A stretch of DNA of 64,000 nucleotides, taken from the NCBI GenBank assembly GCA_028583605.1, contig CM053337.1, positions 17,896,694 to 17,960,693 of the forward strand, given 5' to 3'. A program made the translations under genes and the position numbers. This DNA is from Dastarcus helophoroides (lineage: Eukaryota > Arthropoda > Insecta > Coleoptera > Bothrideridae). Each line of letters begins with the position of its first letter. Position 1 is the first letter of the stretch. Under the pieces are notes generated by a model. The model saw only the letters and a program-made list of their open reading frames with translations, did not search any database and was not told the DNA's origin. Of the stretch, positions 51,080 to 62,000 are shown piece by piece.

Positions 51080-52029
51080 ATTTTTTTAATGAGCTGTTAG
51101 TATTTTTACATTCACATAGTCGATGTTATAATTAGAAAATTTTGGTTTATTTGTGTTATCAATATATAAATTTGACAAGTTTAAGGTTATAATCAAAGAC
51201 TCGATCGGAAATTGAAGTCATAGAACTTTCAAATTAGGAATATTAAGTTTATAGGAATATAATGACCAGTGATTGACAGTTTGGGTTGGCCATTGGTTTA
51301 GGTGTTGCCAGATTTACTTTTTTTATAGTAAATATATTTTTTTGCCTTTAGTGATCGATAATTAGTCATTTATCAGCTCAAAATAAGTTACATTCGAATA
51401 AGAAAAATATATAATTCGTATTATTATGCAGTAAAACTTCCCAATAACAACCAAACTCCGATTGGTATTTCACCTTGGCGAAATTTCGACTTTTCTTTCA
51501 CAATTATAGTTTTTTCTTTGTCGATTAAAATTCAGCTGACTCTAGAAAATTTGGGTGTCCAAATTTCAAGGTTTATTCTCGAAATTTTAGCTTTTTATTT
51601 GAAATGTCGCTTTTTAAATTCGCCTTTAACGAATATTTTTTTTAATGCGCGACACAAGATTAGGGTTTAAGTCAATTTTCTTTAATTCGTTTTCGTTCAG
51701 AAAGACTGAATTTTAAAATTTCGAGTTTTTATCTCAACACTTGAGCTCTTGGTGGGACAGGCTCGTCTCCTTCTTATTTTCCTCAGGGTTCGGCTCTTCG
51801 AAAATTTACTTTTTAGTACAACTTCCACAAATCTTGTCCAAAGATATACATTTTTCTAAATTCGCAAATTTTTAATTTTGCTTGCGTTTCTCCGTAATTT
51901 AAATTTATTTTTAAATGTTTAAATCGTTTTTGAACTCCTATTTCCACGTTTATTCCCTACATTGTCCAATTTTGATCACAAATTACTCGTTTTGAAATCT
52001 TTCCAACAAAAACTAATTTTCCAAATCAC
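51080..52029. other. Intergenic gap between the GT92 gene and the kra 3' side
   Basis: AT-rich, with a weak TTTCGA-like patch at about 51475-51730. The promoter of the GT92 gene is presumably at its left edge, but no clear element is visible. Confidence 0.4.
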
Positions 52030-52212
52030 GAAATGGTGGAACGGACTGGTCCTTGGTTATCTTCAAAAATTGAAATACAGAACTTGTTCCCAGAAACCAA
52101 GAAAGATTAAAAAACACAACAAACGTTGCTCTAACGCGTTTCGACGGCTGTTACGAACGCGTTAGAGCAACGTTTGTTGTTTTTTTAATCTTTCTTGGTT
52201 TCAGGGGACACA
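52030..52212. mobile_element. Interspersed hairpin element, copy 6
   Basis: Short two-armed copy: GGTTGCTCTAACGCG-type sequence and its complement around the 20-base loop region TTTCGACGGCTGTTACG. The left end reads GGTGGAACGGACTGGTCCTT. Confidence 0.8.
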
Positions 52213-52374
52213 AAATGAAAATTTGTAAAAACAAGTTAAAGCATTTTACAAACCCAGATTTTTAAATTGCTGCCTTCCAGGGTTTTATTTGGTGACTTCG
52301 CCTCCGACACATTTGAAGTGATGTAATTTTTGAAGAAAACGCGTAGGTTGATCGGAATGAAACTGCTTTTAAAA

Positions 52375-52380
52375 TTTATT
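52375..52380 (-). terminator. Candidate polyadenylation signal of kra
   Basis: AATAAA on the minus strand, about 350 bases after the kra stop. It is one of several possible signals in AT-rich sequence. Confidence 0.35.
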
Positions 52381-52730
52381 TGTATATTAAAAAAATTGAC
52401 AATAAATCATTTATATATAACTTTTTTTGAGTTTCCTTATTGGCGATATTGGATGTAATTAACATTTTTTCCAATGCAATTTGTAATACTTAAGAATGAA
52501 AATTAGATAAGGTCAGTGATTCAGATCCCTGGTCACTATTGCCTGTTACACACTAATAAATGGAGTAAGGCACCAGACATATTTATACACGATAATAATA
52601 CATTGAAAAAAATGATAATATCGGTTGATAAAACAGGTGGCACTGTTGTCGTCGAAAAAAGGGCACCACATCCTGCAATAACAATCAATAAACAAATCGC
52701 TCAATAAGTGATTCCCTCTCCAGTCAGTAC

Positions 52731-53057
52731 TTAGTCTGTGCTGCCGTCAGAGTCACTTTCCTCTTCGGCATTTTGTAGCCATTCAACAAACTGTTTCATT
52801 TGGTCAACAAACATCATTTTCCCTTTTACGTTGTAATCTTGTTTGTACCACTTAAGGATGGCCTGTTCAGAGATCACATCGGTTTTATAAAAAAGCATTA
52901 TGATCTTCTGGAAGGCTCTCATAAAAGTCATATTAGAGTAACAATATTCCTGAACCTTCAACAGCAGGCTCAGCTCGGAACGGTTGGCCTGCGTGAACGC
53001 CGAAAACAGACTAGTGTATTGTTTCAGATGACGAACTGCCTGATCAGCCACCAGTTC
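52731..53057 (-). CDS. kra: kra coding exon 5, W2 domain end
   Basis: Encodes [14 protein letters not shown] through the acidic tail [11 protein letters not shown] and the stop codon. It holds the aromatic-acidic boxes that contact eIF2-beta. Confidence 0.94.
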   Translation of the reverse strand, partial: ELVADQAVRHLKQYTSLFSAFTQANRSELSLLLKVQEYCYSNMTFMRAFQKIIMLFYKTDVISEQAILKWYKQDYNVKGKMMFVDQMKQFVEWLQNAEEESDSDGSTD

Positions 53058-55759
53058 CTGCAAAATTAATACATTTTGAGAACACAAATTTAATTTGAAA
53101 ACACAAATTTTAATGCAAACGTGAAAGTGTCTCTACTTATACAAAATGTTTAAAACGTAAGTTTTTTCATCAAATTTTGATTCAAACCTTATTCTTGTTG
53201 TTGTTAATATTGAATTATATTAAATCAACGGCAACTGATGTAATAATAAGTTACAGTTAGGAATGCAATTGACGTGTGGCCTCTATCATCATGGAGTAGA
53301 ATCCTCTACTCCTATGTACAACTCGAGAAGCCGTTAAAGAAGATAAAAAGGTGCCAATATTACAAATGTCACATTTTACGATAACATTTAATTGTAGGGA
53401 TTCAATTAAATGCCAGTACTAACGTTTTTTATATCCCCAAGCTCCCGACTGCGCTATTAATTAGTACAATGGCACAACTTTGGTAAACTCGGGGGATTAT
53501 GCAAAGGCCGAGCCTCACCTCTTTCTTAGACCATTCGGGAATGTCCATCACAGTGTTCCAAATGATGCAAATAGTCTCGTATTCTTGTATATTATCCTTG
53601 AGGGCGATCTCTCGCAGTTCGTTAATGATATCACGCTGGGGCTTGTTTTCAGCAAGGCTATCAGCAAGAAGGACCTGCAGCTCTTTCTTGGCCAATTGCT
53701 GATGTTGATCGTTGTAAAGTTTGAGTATTTCCTCCAGGCCGTTCTCTTGGAAGCTGGTGCGGAAGTAAGCCTGGGATTGCTTGGTGTCTGGCACGAAGCT
53801 CATCAAGTGGGATTCGATGTTGGATTTTTTGATAGCCGAGTAGAGGGAATTGACGCCTTTCTCTTGACGCCAATACTTGAATACGTCGATCAGGAAGTCC
53901 AAGGCCAGATTGTCCTTGACGAGGTGGGAGTTGCTGAGGACGGTGATCGCGTTAAACGGGACGCTACCATTCGAAATCCACAAGGACACCATGACGGACA
54001 ACTTCTTTCTCTCGGTTGGGTTAAAATATTTTACAAACAGCAGAATTTTCTTTATTTCATCCTGGAAAAAGCGAAATTTAGAGCGAATTCTGGGGTAAAC
54101 CGCGCGCGCGCCCAACTAACCTGGAATATTTTTTCCAGATACTTGTACCGTCTCATAAGTTTAATGAATACTTGTTCCCAATTTTTCATTACCTCAATAT
54201 TGATTTCATCTGGTGAATTAAATATACATGCCTCGGTTTTGCAAGGTCCTTCTCCCTCTTGGGAAAGTGTACCTCCAGGGACTGCGCAAAAAAAGATGAC
54301 AAAAATAAGGAAATTGTGCAAAATGTATCGAGAATGCTTCCTGCAAAATTCTTATTCTTTTCACAAAAATTCGACTTTAAAAGAATAATAATTTCGTTAT
54401 TGAAAATGTCTGAAAATTCTAATTTTTTTTAAGCTCGAAACTTCCAAAGTTTTTCAGCTTATTTGACTATTTTGGCTTAAAACATCTTTAATTTTCGATT
54501 ATTTTGGCTTTAATTAAAAATTTTTTGAAACATGACTTCGAAAAATTTAAAATTTCGAAGTTTTTCGGGATTTTCACTTTGACAATTTCGACTTTTGTTT
54601 CAATTCTAGTTTTCTTGAAATTTCCCCCTTTTTTTTCAAATTTAAATTATTCCAAAAAATTTTGAATTTATTGCAAAATCTCAACTTTTAAAATATCGCT
54701 TTTTTTCATAATTTCTTCTCTTTAAAAAAAAATTCGACATTTTTCAAAATTTGGACTGTTTTTTGGGAGTTTTTACTTTTTTTTTGAAAAATTAAACTTT
54801 TTTTTAATTCTCAACCTTTTTAAGTTCAATAAAAATCTAAGACTTTTTTAAATTCGTAAATCATTCAAAAATAACTTCAGAATTCCAATTTTTTTGAAAT
54901 CACAACATTTTTCAGAACTTTGAAAATTTCAACCATTCTTGAAAATTTCATCATTTTTGAAAATATCAATTTTTTTTCTGACAACACTCAAAGTTTTTTC
55001 AAAATATTTAACTTTCAGAAATTTACAATTTTCAGTAAATTTTATTTTACAAAATTACACTTTAAATTTCGATTGTTTGGGAAAATTTTAATTTTATGAA
55101 AATTTGGGCTTTTTAAAACTTAACTTTCTTACAAAATTCGACACTTTAAATTTCGACAAATTTTAAATTTTCTGAAAACTTCGACTCGAAGTCTCAGGAT
55201 TAAAGTTAAATTGGCAAAAAAGTAACCTTCAAAATGTATTTTAAAAAACTTTAAATTTTGGCATCAAAGTTCAAGAAATGAAACTAAAACTGAAATTCTG
55301 AAACAATAGAAATTTTAGTATAAAAATCGAAATTCCAAGATAAATATCAAAATATCTACCAAACTACAGATTTTTTAAAATTAAATCAATAAATAAATAA
55401 ATTTAAAAAATAAGTGGAGCGCAGGGATTAAGATAAAACTAAAAAAATTAACCCCACACATACCGAGGATGCCCCCTGCGATGAGGATGTCAAATAGACA
55501 TTCTCCATATCGACGATAATCTAATTTATTGCCAGCACCGTCCAAAAATCGTGAAATTGCTTCAAAGTCGTTAGAACATTTATCAAGTCCAGAGATTATT
55601 GCATCCCTAAACCCTACTGGATCGTACCTTTCTTTTTCATCTAAAAAAACCAACTCAATGAATCAAAAATCTGGACAAAAAACAACCTTTCCACTTACCT
55701 CTTTTTCTGGTCTTTATGCGTTGACCGGATAAGACTGGTTTTTCTACTTTTTGACTCAT
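52731..55759 (-). CDS. kra: BZW / eIF5-mimic protein (krasavietz homologue)
   Basis: Translation regulator that binds eIF2 and competes with eIF5 through its C-terminal W2 (eIF5C) domain, tightening start-codon choice; in Drosophila kra also acts in axon guidance and memory. Five coding exons, 55759-55699, 55640-55464, 54281-54121, 54061-53519 and 53057-52731, join in phase to 422 residues, the usual length. Diagnostic stretches are [11 protein letters not shown] at the N-terminus, [43 protein letters not shown] and, in the W2 domain, [17 protein letters not shown] and ILKWYKQDY, ending in the acidic aromatic box [12 protein letters not shown]. All splice sites are GT-AG. A splice acceptor 10 bases before the ATG implies a non-coding first exon. 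Confidence 0.95.
53058..53518 (-). other. kra intron 4
   Basis: GT-AG intron of 461 bases, AT-rich, with no internal gene or repeat recognised. Confidence 0.8.
53519..54061 (-). CDS. kra: kra coding exon 4
   Basis: Encodes 181 residues from [13 protein letters not shown] to PEWSKKE, covering the central helical region and the start of the W2 domain. The donor is GTGAGG. Confidence 0.93.
54062..54120 (-). other. 59-base intron 3 of kra with a CG-dinucleotide run
   Basis: Bounded by GTTAGT and TTTTTCCAG, with flanking exons in phase 0. It contains an alternating CG tract (CGCGCGCGCG), which stands out in this AT-rich window. Confidence 0.8.
54121..54281 (-). CDS. kra: kra coding exon 3
   Basis: Encodes [20 protein letters not shown] and [12 protein letters not shown]. 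It ends before GTTAGT of a very short, 59-base intron. Confidence 0.92.
54282..55463 (-). other. kra intron 2, degenerate AT-rich repeat
   Basis: 1.18-kb intron with scattered, decayed TTTCGACTTTT-like words. No coding signal. Confidence 0.7.
55464..55640 (-). CDS. kra: kra coding exon 2
   Basis: Encodes [16 protein letters not shown] and [19 protein letters not shown], the start of the MIF4G-like helical repeat region. The donor is GTATGT. Confidence 0.92.
55699..55759 (-). CDS. kra: kra coding exon 1
   Basis: Twenty codons, [20 protein letters not shown], plus one base, before GTAAGT. This matches the conserved BZW N-terminus. The upstream acceptor TTTTTTATTGCAG ends at 55770. Confidence 0.92.
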
Positions 55760-56388
55760 ACAAAAATTTCTGCAATAAAAAATTATCACATTTACCAAGA
55801 TACTAAAAAAGTCACAGATTGTGAAACAATCGTCAACACAAATACATACGACATAAGTGGAATAAACTACGATCAAAGTTAACTAAATCCGTGCAATCTG
55901 TTACTCTATGAATCATCGTCTTGGACAAAGAAATTCCTAGTTATTTATAAAATAAAATTTTCAATAGCAAACCGCGTTTTCCATTATTTACAAATACAAA
56001 TCGCCCCATATAAAACAAATCTCGGGTGCAATACAAGCGAAAACGTAAAAAGAACGAAAAACTAACGGGAACGTAATACAAAAACAGGTCAACGCCATTG
56101 CCAACGTTGTGGGTTTTTCCATCCAAGAAAAACACATCAAACGTTAATTACCGCGTAAAACGCCCCACGGCAACCGCCTTCGATCGAAATCAATCAAATT
56201 TATCAAAAATCACAAGGTTAAAAATCCTAACGGAGTTTGGCAACGACGACCCTCCATTTCTACCCGAGAAAGCATAAAAATACGAAAACGTCACACTTCT
56301 TACCTCGAAACCGATCGAAACGTTTATCACGCAATATTAATCGAATTTCCACCGACTCTTTCTTAATATTGATGGTTTTATTACTTAC

Positions 56389-56560
56389 GTTTTAACTGTT
56401 TTTGGAAAAGCACCTCACACGAGCTTAGAAGAAATTCAAGACCACTCGGCAAAAGAAACTGTGGTTCTGCGACTGCGAACTGTTGGCAGAAACCGGAATC
56501 AATACGGATTAGTGGCGCCAAAATTTCAAAAGTTTCTTCGAACGCAACAGATGTTCCTTT
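56389..56560 (-). promoter_or_regulatory. Candidate non-coding first exon and promoter region of kra
   Basis: A perfect donor (C|GTAAGTAA, minus strand) at 56389 pairs with the acceptor ending at 55770 just before the kra start, implying a 618-base 5' UTR intron. The stretch is richer in G and C than its surroundings. The 5' boundary is arbitrary. Inferred from splice signals only. Confidence 0.45.
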
Positions 56561-56639
56561 AGCACTATGATTTAATCGACAATGAAAAAATAAATAAATA
56601 AATATCAAAATATTTTACGATCTCCTGTCTAAGAACCTG

Positions 56640-57224
56640 AAAAAATAACATAAATTTCAATTGTTTTTTTCGAAAGGTAACCAATATAAAATGACGTCTA
56701 ATTGCGACAAGTTTACTTGAAACTTTTCCGGCCGTATTTCAACGAAATGTCGCTTTAGTTTGAGTTAATCGATGTAAATATGTAAAAAACGTTGCAATCA
56801 CCCATAAAATAAGATTCCAATTGCATTTACGAACTTTTATTGCTTTATAAATATGTAGTAAAAGTGAAAAAATCAAAGTAGTGAAAGCAGCATTATCCTT
56901 ACGGTATTCAATCAACATCCTTATCTATGTTGTGATCAGTCTTCGCTTTTAGGTCTTCCAGTTTTTCACGTTTTTCTTACAGTCTTTACTTTTCTTGAAT
57001 AAATATACTTGCAGGAATGTTAAACGTTTGTAAATTTTTTGCCCAAGATCACAGAATGACAAAACCATAAAACTAAAAAATGTCATAGACCATAGAGTCA
57101 CTGTTGCCAATACTGGCACAGTTAAAAACTGCATGTGACCGAGAAAAAATAAAGATGTGGAAATTGAAAACAAAAAACGACGGCGTAGAAAAGACATTAA
57201 TTAAAATAAGAACATTTTTTTTAG
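56640..57224. other. Gap with one unassigned short frame
   Basis: A minus-strand frame at 56949-57197 would encode 82 residues with two hydrophobic stretches (GHMQFLTVPVLATVTLW is part of one). No family is recognised and no supporting splice or polyadenylation context is seen, so it may be chance. Confidence 0.2.
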
Positions 57225-57720
57225 AAATTTCGAGTTTAAAGTCAAAATTTCGACATTAATCTGGAAATTTCGATTTTTTCTCGTAATTTCGATTTTTTTC
57301 TCGTAATTTCGATTTTTTCTCGTAATTTCGATTTTTTCTCGTAATTTCAATTTTTTCTCGTAATTTCGATTTCTTTTCGTAATTTCGATTTTTTCTCGTA
57401 ATTTCGATTTTTTCTCGTAATTTAGATTTTTTCTCGTAATTTCGATTTTTTCTCGTAATTTCGACTTTTTTCTCGTAATTTCGATTTCTTCTCGTAATTT
57501 CGATTTTTTCTCGTAATTTCGATTTTTTCTCGTAATTTCGATTTTTTCTCGTAATTTCGATTTTTTCTCGTAATTTCGATTTTTTCTCGTAATTTCGATT
57601 TTTTCTCGTAATTTCGACTTTTTCTCGAAATTTCGACTTTTTTCTGGATATTTCGAATTTTTTTTAGAAATTTTAACTTCAATCTCGAAACTTCGGCTTT
57701 TTTCTCGAAATTTCGACTTA
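57225..57720. repeat. About 18-bp minisatellite (TCTCGTAATTTCGATTTT)
   Basis: About twenty near-perfect tandem units from 57270 to 57620, then grading into TTTCGAC-type sequence. The 123-residue minus-strand frame of repeated REKIEITRKNRNYEKKSK is this repeat. Confidence 0.92.
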
Positions 57721-58790
57721 AATCTCGAAATTTCTGTACTCTATGGTTAAGTTGGACAGATGACAGTTGCATCAAGCCACACCCCTTTTCCAAAAATTTG
57801 ACAGTTGGCAGTAGGATGCGTTTAGTAAGTTCAATTTTTAATTAACAAAATTTCGATTATTTTTTCTCAAAATTTCTAGATTAAAGTTGAAATTTCGACT
57901 TTTTTCTTGAAATTTTGACCTTTTCTCGAAATCTCGAAATTTCGGATTTTTTCTCGAAATTTCGACCTTTTTCTGGAAATTTCAACTTTCTTTTAGAAAT
58001 ATTGACTTTAACCTCGAAACTTCGGCTTTTTTCTCGAAATTTCGACTTAAATCTCGAAATTTCTGTACTCTATGGTTGGGTTAGGTAGATGACAGTTGCG
58101 TCCCACCACACCCCTTTTCCAAAAATTTGACAGTTGGCAGTAGGGTGTGTTCGGTAATTTCAATTTTTAAGCATCAAGATTTCGACTTTTTTCTCGAAAT
58201 TTCGTGATTAAAGTCGAAATTTCGACTTTTTTCTGGACATTTCGTGATTAAAGTTGAGAGTTCAGTAAGTTCCAGTTTTAATTAACAAAACTTGGATTTT
58301 TTTTTCTCAAAATTTCGAGATTAAAATTGAAATCTCGACTTTTTTCTTGAAATTTCGACTTTTTTCGAAATCTCGAAATTTCGACTTTTTATTCGAAATT
58401 TCGATTTACATCTCGAAATTTCTGTACTCTATGGTTAAGTTGGGCAGATGACAGTTGCGTCCTACCACACCCCTTTTCCAACAATTTGACAGTTGGCAGT
58501 AGGGTGCGTTCAGTAGGTTCCATTTTTAATTATCAAAATTTCGATTTTTTTTCTCAAAATTTTGATTATATTTCTCAAAATTTCGAGATTTAAGTTGAAA
58601 TTTCGACTTTTTCTCGAAATTTCGAGATTAAAGTCGAAGTTTCGAGATTAAAGTCGAAATTTCGAAAAAAAAGTCGAAATCTCGAGATTAAAGGCGAAAT
58701 TTCTAGAAGAAAGTCGAAATTTCGAGAAAAAAGTCGACTTTTCAAAAAAAAAGTCGACTTTTCAAAAAAATAATTTTTTAATCGATGTCG
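57660..58790. repeat. About 345-bp repeat, three copies
   Basis: TCTGTACTCTATGGTT recurs at 57733, 58062 and 58421, each followed by GACAGTTGCGTCC(T/C)ACCACA and CAATTTGACAGTTGGCAGTA. A purine-rich tail at 58570-58765 is the inverse of the preceding T-rich stretch. Confidence 0.85.
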
Positions 58791-58854
58791 TTTCTATGCC
58801 TTCGTAAGAAAGTGAAGTAGCTCCGATTATCTTTTCTCTCTTTCCCGTTTAAAT

Positions 58855-59477
58855 TAGGGATGCGCATCGATTAACTAAACATCGATGTTGTGACATCGAT
58901 GGTAAAATCATTAGAATAATCAATGCTAACGATATATCGTAATGAAAACATCGATGTTCTTATAACATCGATACTCTATGCGCCATGGCTAATCAAAGGG
59001 TAATAAATCTAAAATTGGTACAAAATAACGATTAATTAACAAATTATTTCTATATTTATGGTCACAATGTTTCATCTTCTTATTTATTACGATGCAGGTA
59101 AACTATTGAGTTAAAAATATTAGCGAATTAAAAAGTATCTCCTCCAATTTTTGGTAATGGTAATGCTATTCACCATAAGATGGCGCTCAAAAATTAGATT
59201 AACTAACCTTTCTCTATGATTAACTAATATTAATATAAATAAATCAATTAATTCCCAGTTTAAATAATAATATATAGTTGAAAATTCTGAATAAATCATT
59301 ATTTTAATGCAAATAGTTCACTTTCATAAAATTGTTTTCAAAAATAGAAATAAAAAATCGATTGGTTCAAGATCGATGTCATAAAAACATCGGAAACAAG
59401 ACATCGACGTGAAAACATCGATGTTTTTTGCGTAACATCGATGTTTTCAAAACATCGACATTCGATGCGAGTCTCTA
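58855..59477. mobile_element. hAT-like MITE with ACATCGATGT-rich ends
   Basis: Imperfect terminal inverted repeats, TAGGGATGCGCATCGAT and TAGAGACTCGCATCGAA (the latter on the minus strand), with subterminal ACATCGATGTT clusters. Flanks GTTTAAAT and ATTTAAAG agree at six of eight positions, as an aged 8-base target duplication would. It is non-coding and 623 bases long. Confidence 0.6.
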
Positions 59478-60480
59478 ATTTAAAGTCATTCGTTAATGGT
59501 CATGTATCAACAATTGCAGCTCAGTTATTCTAGTAAAATACCACACAAAACCCACCTGAAATATTTTTAGATTTCTCCTTCATCATCTTTTTCGTCAAAA
59601 ATATGAATAAATACGCTAAGAAATGACACCAAAATTACGCGAAATCGCCAAGATTTGATGTTTTTCAACAGCTGTTTGTAGCCATATTTATTTATTAATT
59701 CGTTCTTATTGGTAATCGAAATTCATCACACCAGATCAGATATTACGAGAACTACTATCTATCCACTTTCCAGGCGCGTTTTCGAAACCGTTTTCTACGA
59801 TCGGGCACTGTCTTCCTTCTATAATTCCTGTTAAGACCAAAGACAAGATCACAAACCACTAACAATGTTAGTGGTTTGTGGACAACTTTGACTATATAAA
59901 TATATAATTATTTATATTATCTAAGGTGGACAAGATCAAGTTTAAATCTTTATTTGAATTTTGTTGAACGCAAATTTTTAGGTTATATTCAATGACATGT
60001 GGCGAATGTGCAAACGCATAGAATCATTCGTCACAGACGTTGATAATCAACGCCACAGATTAGAGACTACAGATCAGTTAGCTCCAATCAGTGTTGCCAA
60101 TCCAGTAATTGTAGAAATTGCTAAAATCAATGTTAAAAAATCGGTAATTCCAAAAAAAAAAAATCGGTAATCTTGAAAATAAAAGCAGACATTGCTACAA
60201 AAAAATGTTGTTGAATTAAAAAATCAAAGAATATGTTTTTTTAATGAGAAACATTAAACAAAATTCAATAAAACCCTATTCTATTAAGTTCACGATGTCT
60301 CCAGTGTATACCTTATATAACTAACTTTAAAAATTGTCTTGATAATAGCTTCGAGCATATATGTATTTACATTTTTTACTATTTTCACTAGTAGATGAAA
60401 ATCGACAATAACAACAGATGAAGTTTGACAAATACAAAGACATATTGTACGACGATAAAATTTAAATTTGGCGGTCAACT
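59478..60480. other. Gap without a recognised gene
   Basis: No known coding exon. A 57-codon plus-strand frame beginning MWRMCKRIESFVTDVDNQRH at 59997 is not recognised. A perfect 31-base hairpin lies at 59850-59880. Confidence 0.35.
59850..59880. repeat. Perfect 14-bp stem hairpin
   Basis: CACAAACCACTAAC, three bases, then the exact complement GTTAGTGGTTTGTG. No adjacent gene end explains it. Confidence 0.7.
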
Positions 60481-60920
60481 GTAATGACAGATGTCAGCCT
60501 GACTGTCACTGGCAGCTCCCGCGTTTTTTTTATGCCGGCTTTTCACTCTCGCCGAGACGATACGAGGAAACTCGAGCGCGAAAATGTGGAAACTACGTTC
60601 GTTTTAACTTTAGTCTCTGGTTTTAACCAACCTTAATATATGTTCTGTGGTTTTAACGCGCTTTGTCTTCGTTCGCCTCGGAAGTGCTGTGTCGAGTCAG
60701 TTTTTGGGGCCGAGTCAAAGGAAATGAAAACGATAACCGAGAGTGCGAGCGAAAAGCTAGATATAGCCCTTGTTTTACATTTGTCCTGTCAAATGTTTCG
60801 CCGAAACGTTCTGGGAGAGTGAAGACCTGGCATTAGACAGACAGACAAGTCGATGCAAGTTGTCTTTGGATGCAAGTTGCACAGTTGGTGTTACAAGATG
60901 TGTGTTCGAGTGAATACATT
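60481..60920. other. CpG-richer segment, possible promoter or 5' exon
   Basis: GC content and CpG (CGAGCGCG, CTCGCCGAGACG, GTTCGCCTCGG) rise above the surroundings. The open frame 60640-60822 (60 residues) is not recognised. This could be the 5' end of a gene lying to the right, but no matching exon is seen. Confidence 0.25.
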
Positions 60921-61142
60921 TGTTTTTTTCAATTTATTTAACATTTCTCGGCCCAGTTTGGAAATATTTAAATTTTTATGGTTTGTTGACAATTTTCTCA
61001 ATAGTTTTTGAAATGCGACTACGTGATATTTAAATTTATTGAAAACGTCACTTCATGACAGTTCAATAAATTGTCAACAAACCATAAAAATTTAAATATT
61101 TCCAAACTGGGCCGAAGAAATATTAAATAAATTGAAAAAAAC
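60921..61142. mobile_element. Palindromic MITE with about 76-bp inverted repeats
   Basis: Left arm 60921-60996 and right arm 61067-61142 are near-exact complements (GGCCCAGTTTGGAAATATTT and its inverse). A short centre contains GCGACTACGTGATATTTAAA. No clear target duplication. A truncated relative lies at 62403-62547. Confidence 0.8.
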
Positions 61143-61639
61143 ATAACATTTCCGGTCAATAAGGGTCTACCATGATGAATAAATTTGGTTATTAGAAGAC
61201 TCAATTATTATTTTCACAGGCCGAGTGGCTTCCTCTTGCATTATAAAGAAATTTAACAGGTTTTTATACTACAAAAATTTGGTATATGTAATTGGATACT
61301 TTCAAGATGCAGAAAATTTAAATAATTTGTAATTAATAGGGGATTCTAATTTTTTCTTTATTTTTTTAAATGTGTAATACGTTTTCACCATTTGAAACGG
61401 ACTATTGCATAGATTTAAAAATAAAATATAGTAAAATTGTGTGCAGGTATGCATATGACTGAAATAAAACATTTTCAAAAATTGGTAGATCATGTCGTAA
61501 ATCGGTTAACGGTAGATTAAGTTTGTGGGAGCTTAAACGGGGTAGGTCGTAGCGAACGTAACACCAAGAGTTCGCAACTTTATTACTTTTTAATCCAAAC
61601 AAGGTTTCACCCCTTTACCACATCGGCAATTAAATAAAT
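61143..61639. other. AT-rich gap without a recognised gene
   Basis: Short frames on the minus strand (61-66 residues) show no family features. Confidence 0.35.
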
Positions 61640-62000
61640 AATTACGCGATACGTATTTCGCCAGCAGAACTGGCATTTTCAAGCGTGCTAATCTAAAAAG
61701 ATTAGCAAAAGATGCATCGACATCATTTGCATTGAGATTCAAATCGATACTGGCGGTCTTTTGCTTTCCTTCCTATTTCTAATTGTTTAACACATCTGGT
61801 GCATGCAATTTTGACCTGCTCCAAATAGCCTTCAATAAACTGGAGGCCGTCAATGGTCCTGTATCTCTGTTAACTGGCCTCTGATTGATATAAATTGTTT
61901 CATGTGCATCAAGTTCTCTATATGTGACCGATCTTAACAATTTTAAATTTTCAGTGTTATTTTTGCTGTACTTATCTATATATGTAGGGCGACACTTGAT
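61640..62000 (-). pseudogene. Probable Penelope-like retroelement fragment (end of a GIY-YIG type ORF plus tail)
   Basis: On the minus strand, ELDAHETIYINQRPVNRDTG resembles the C-terminal E(S/A)IYI..(..)NRD.G pattern of Penelope-like element ORFs. About 100 bases after the stop the tail reads CTTGAAAATGCCAGTTCTGC then TGGCGAAATACG, the hairpin plus CGAAA layout seen at the ends of such elements. Only a fragment remains; no reverse-transcriptase domain is present. Assignment is from family resemblance. Confidence 0.4.

Noticed and set aside
53480..54388. 302-residue plus-strand open frame
   Set aside because: It lies antisense to kra exons 3 and 4, whose minus-strand protein is clearly conserved. 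The plus-strand frame has no family features and runs through introns.
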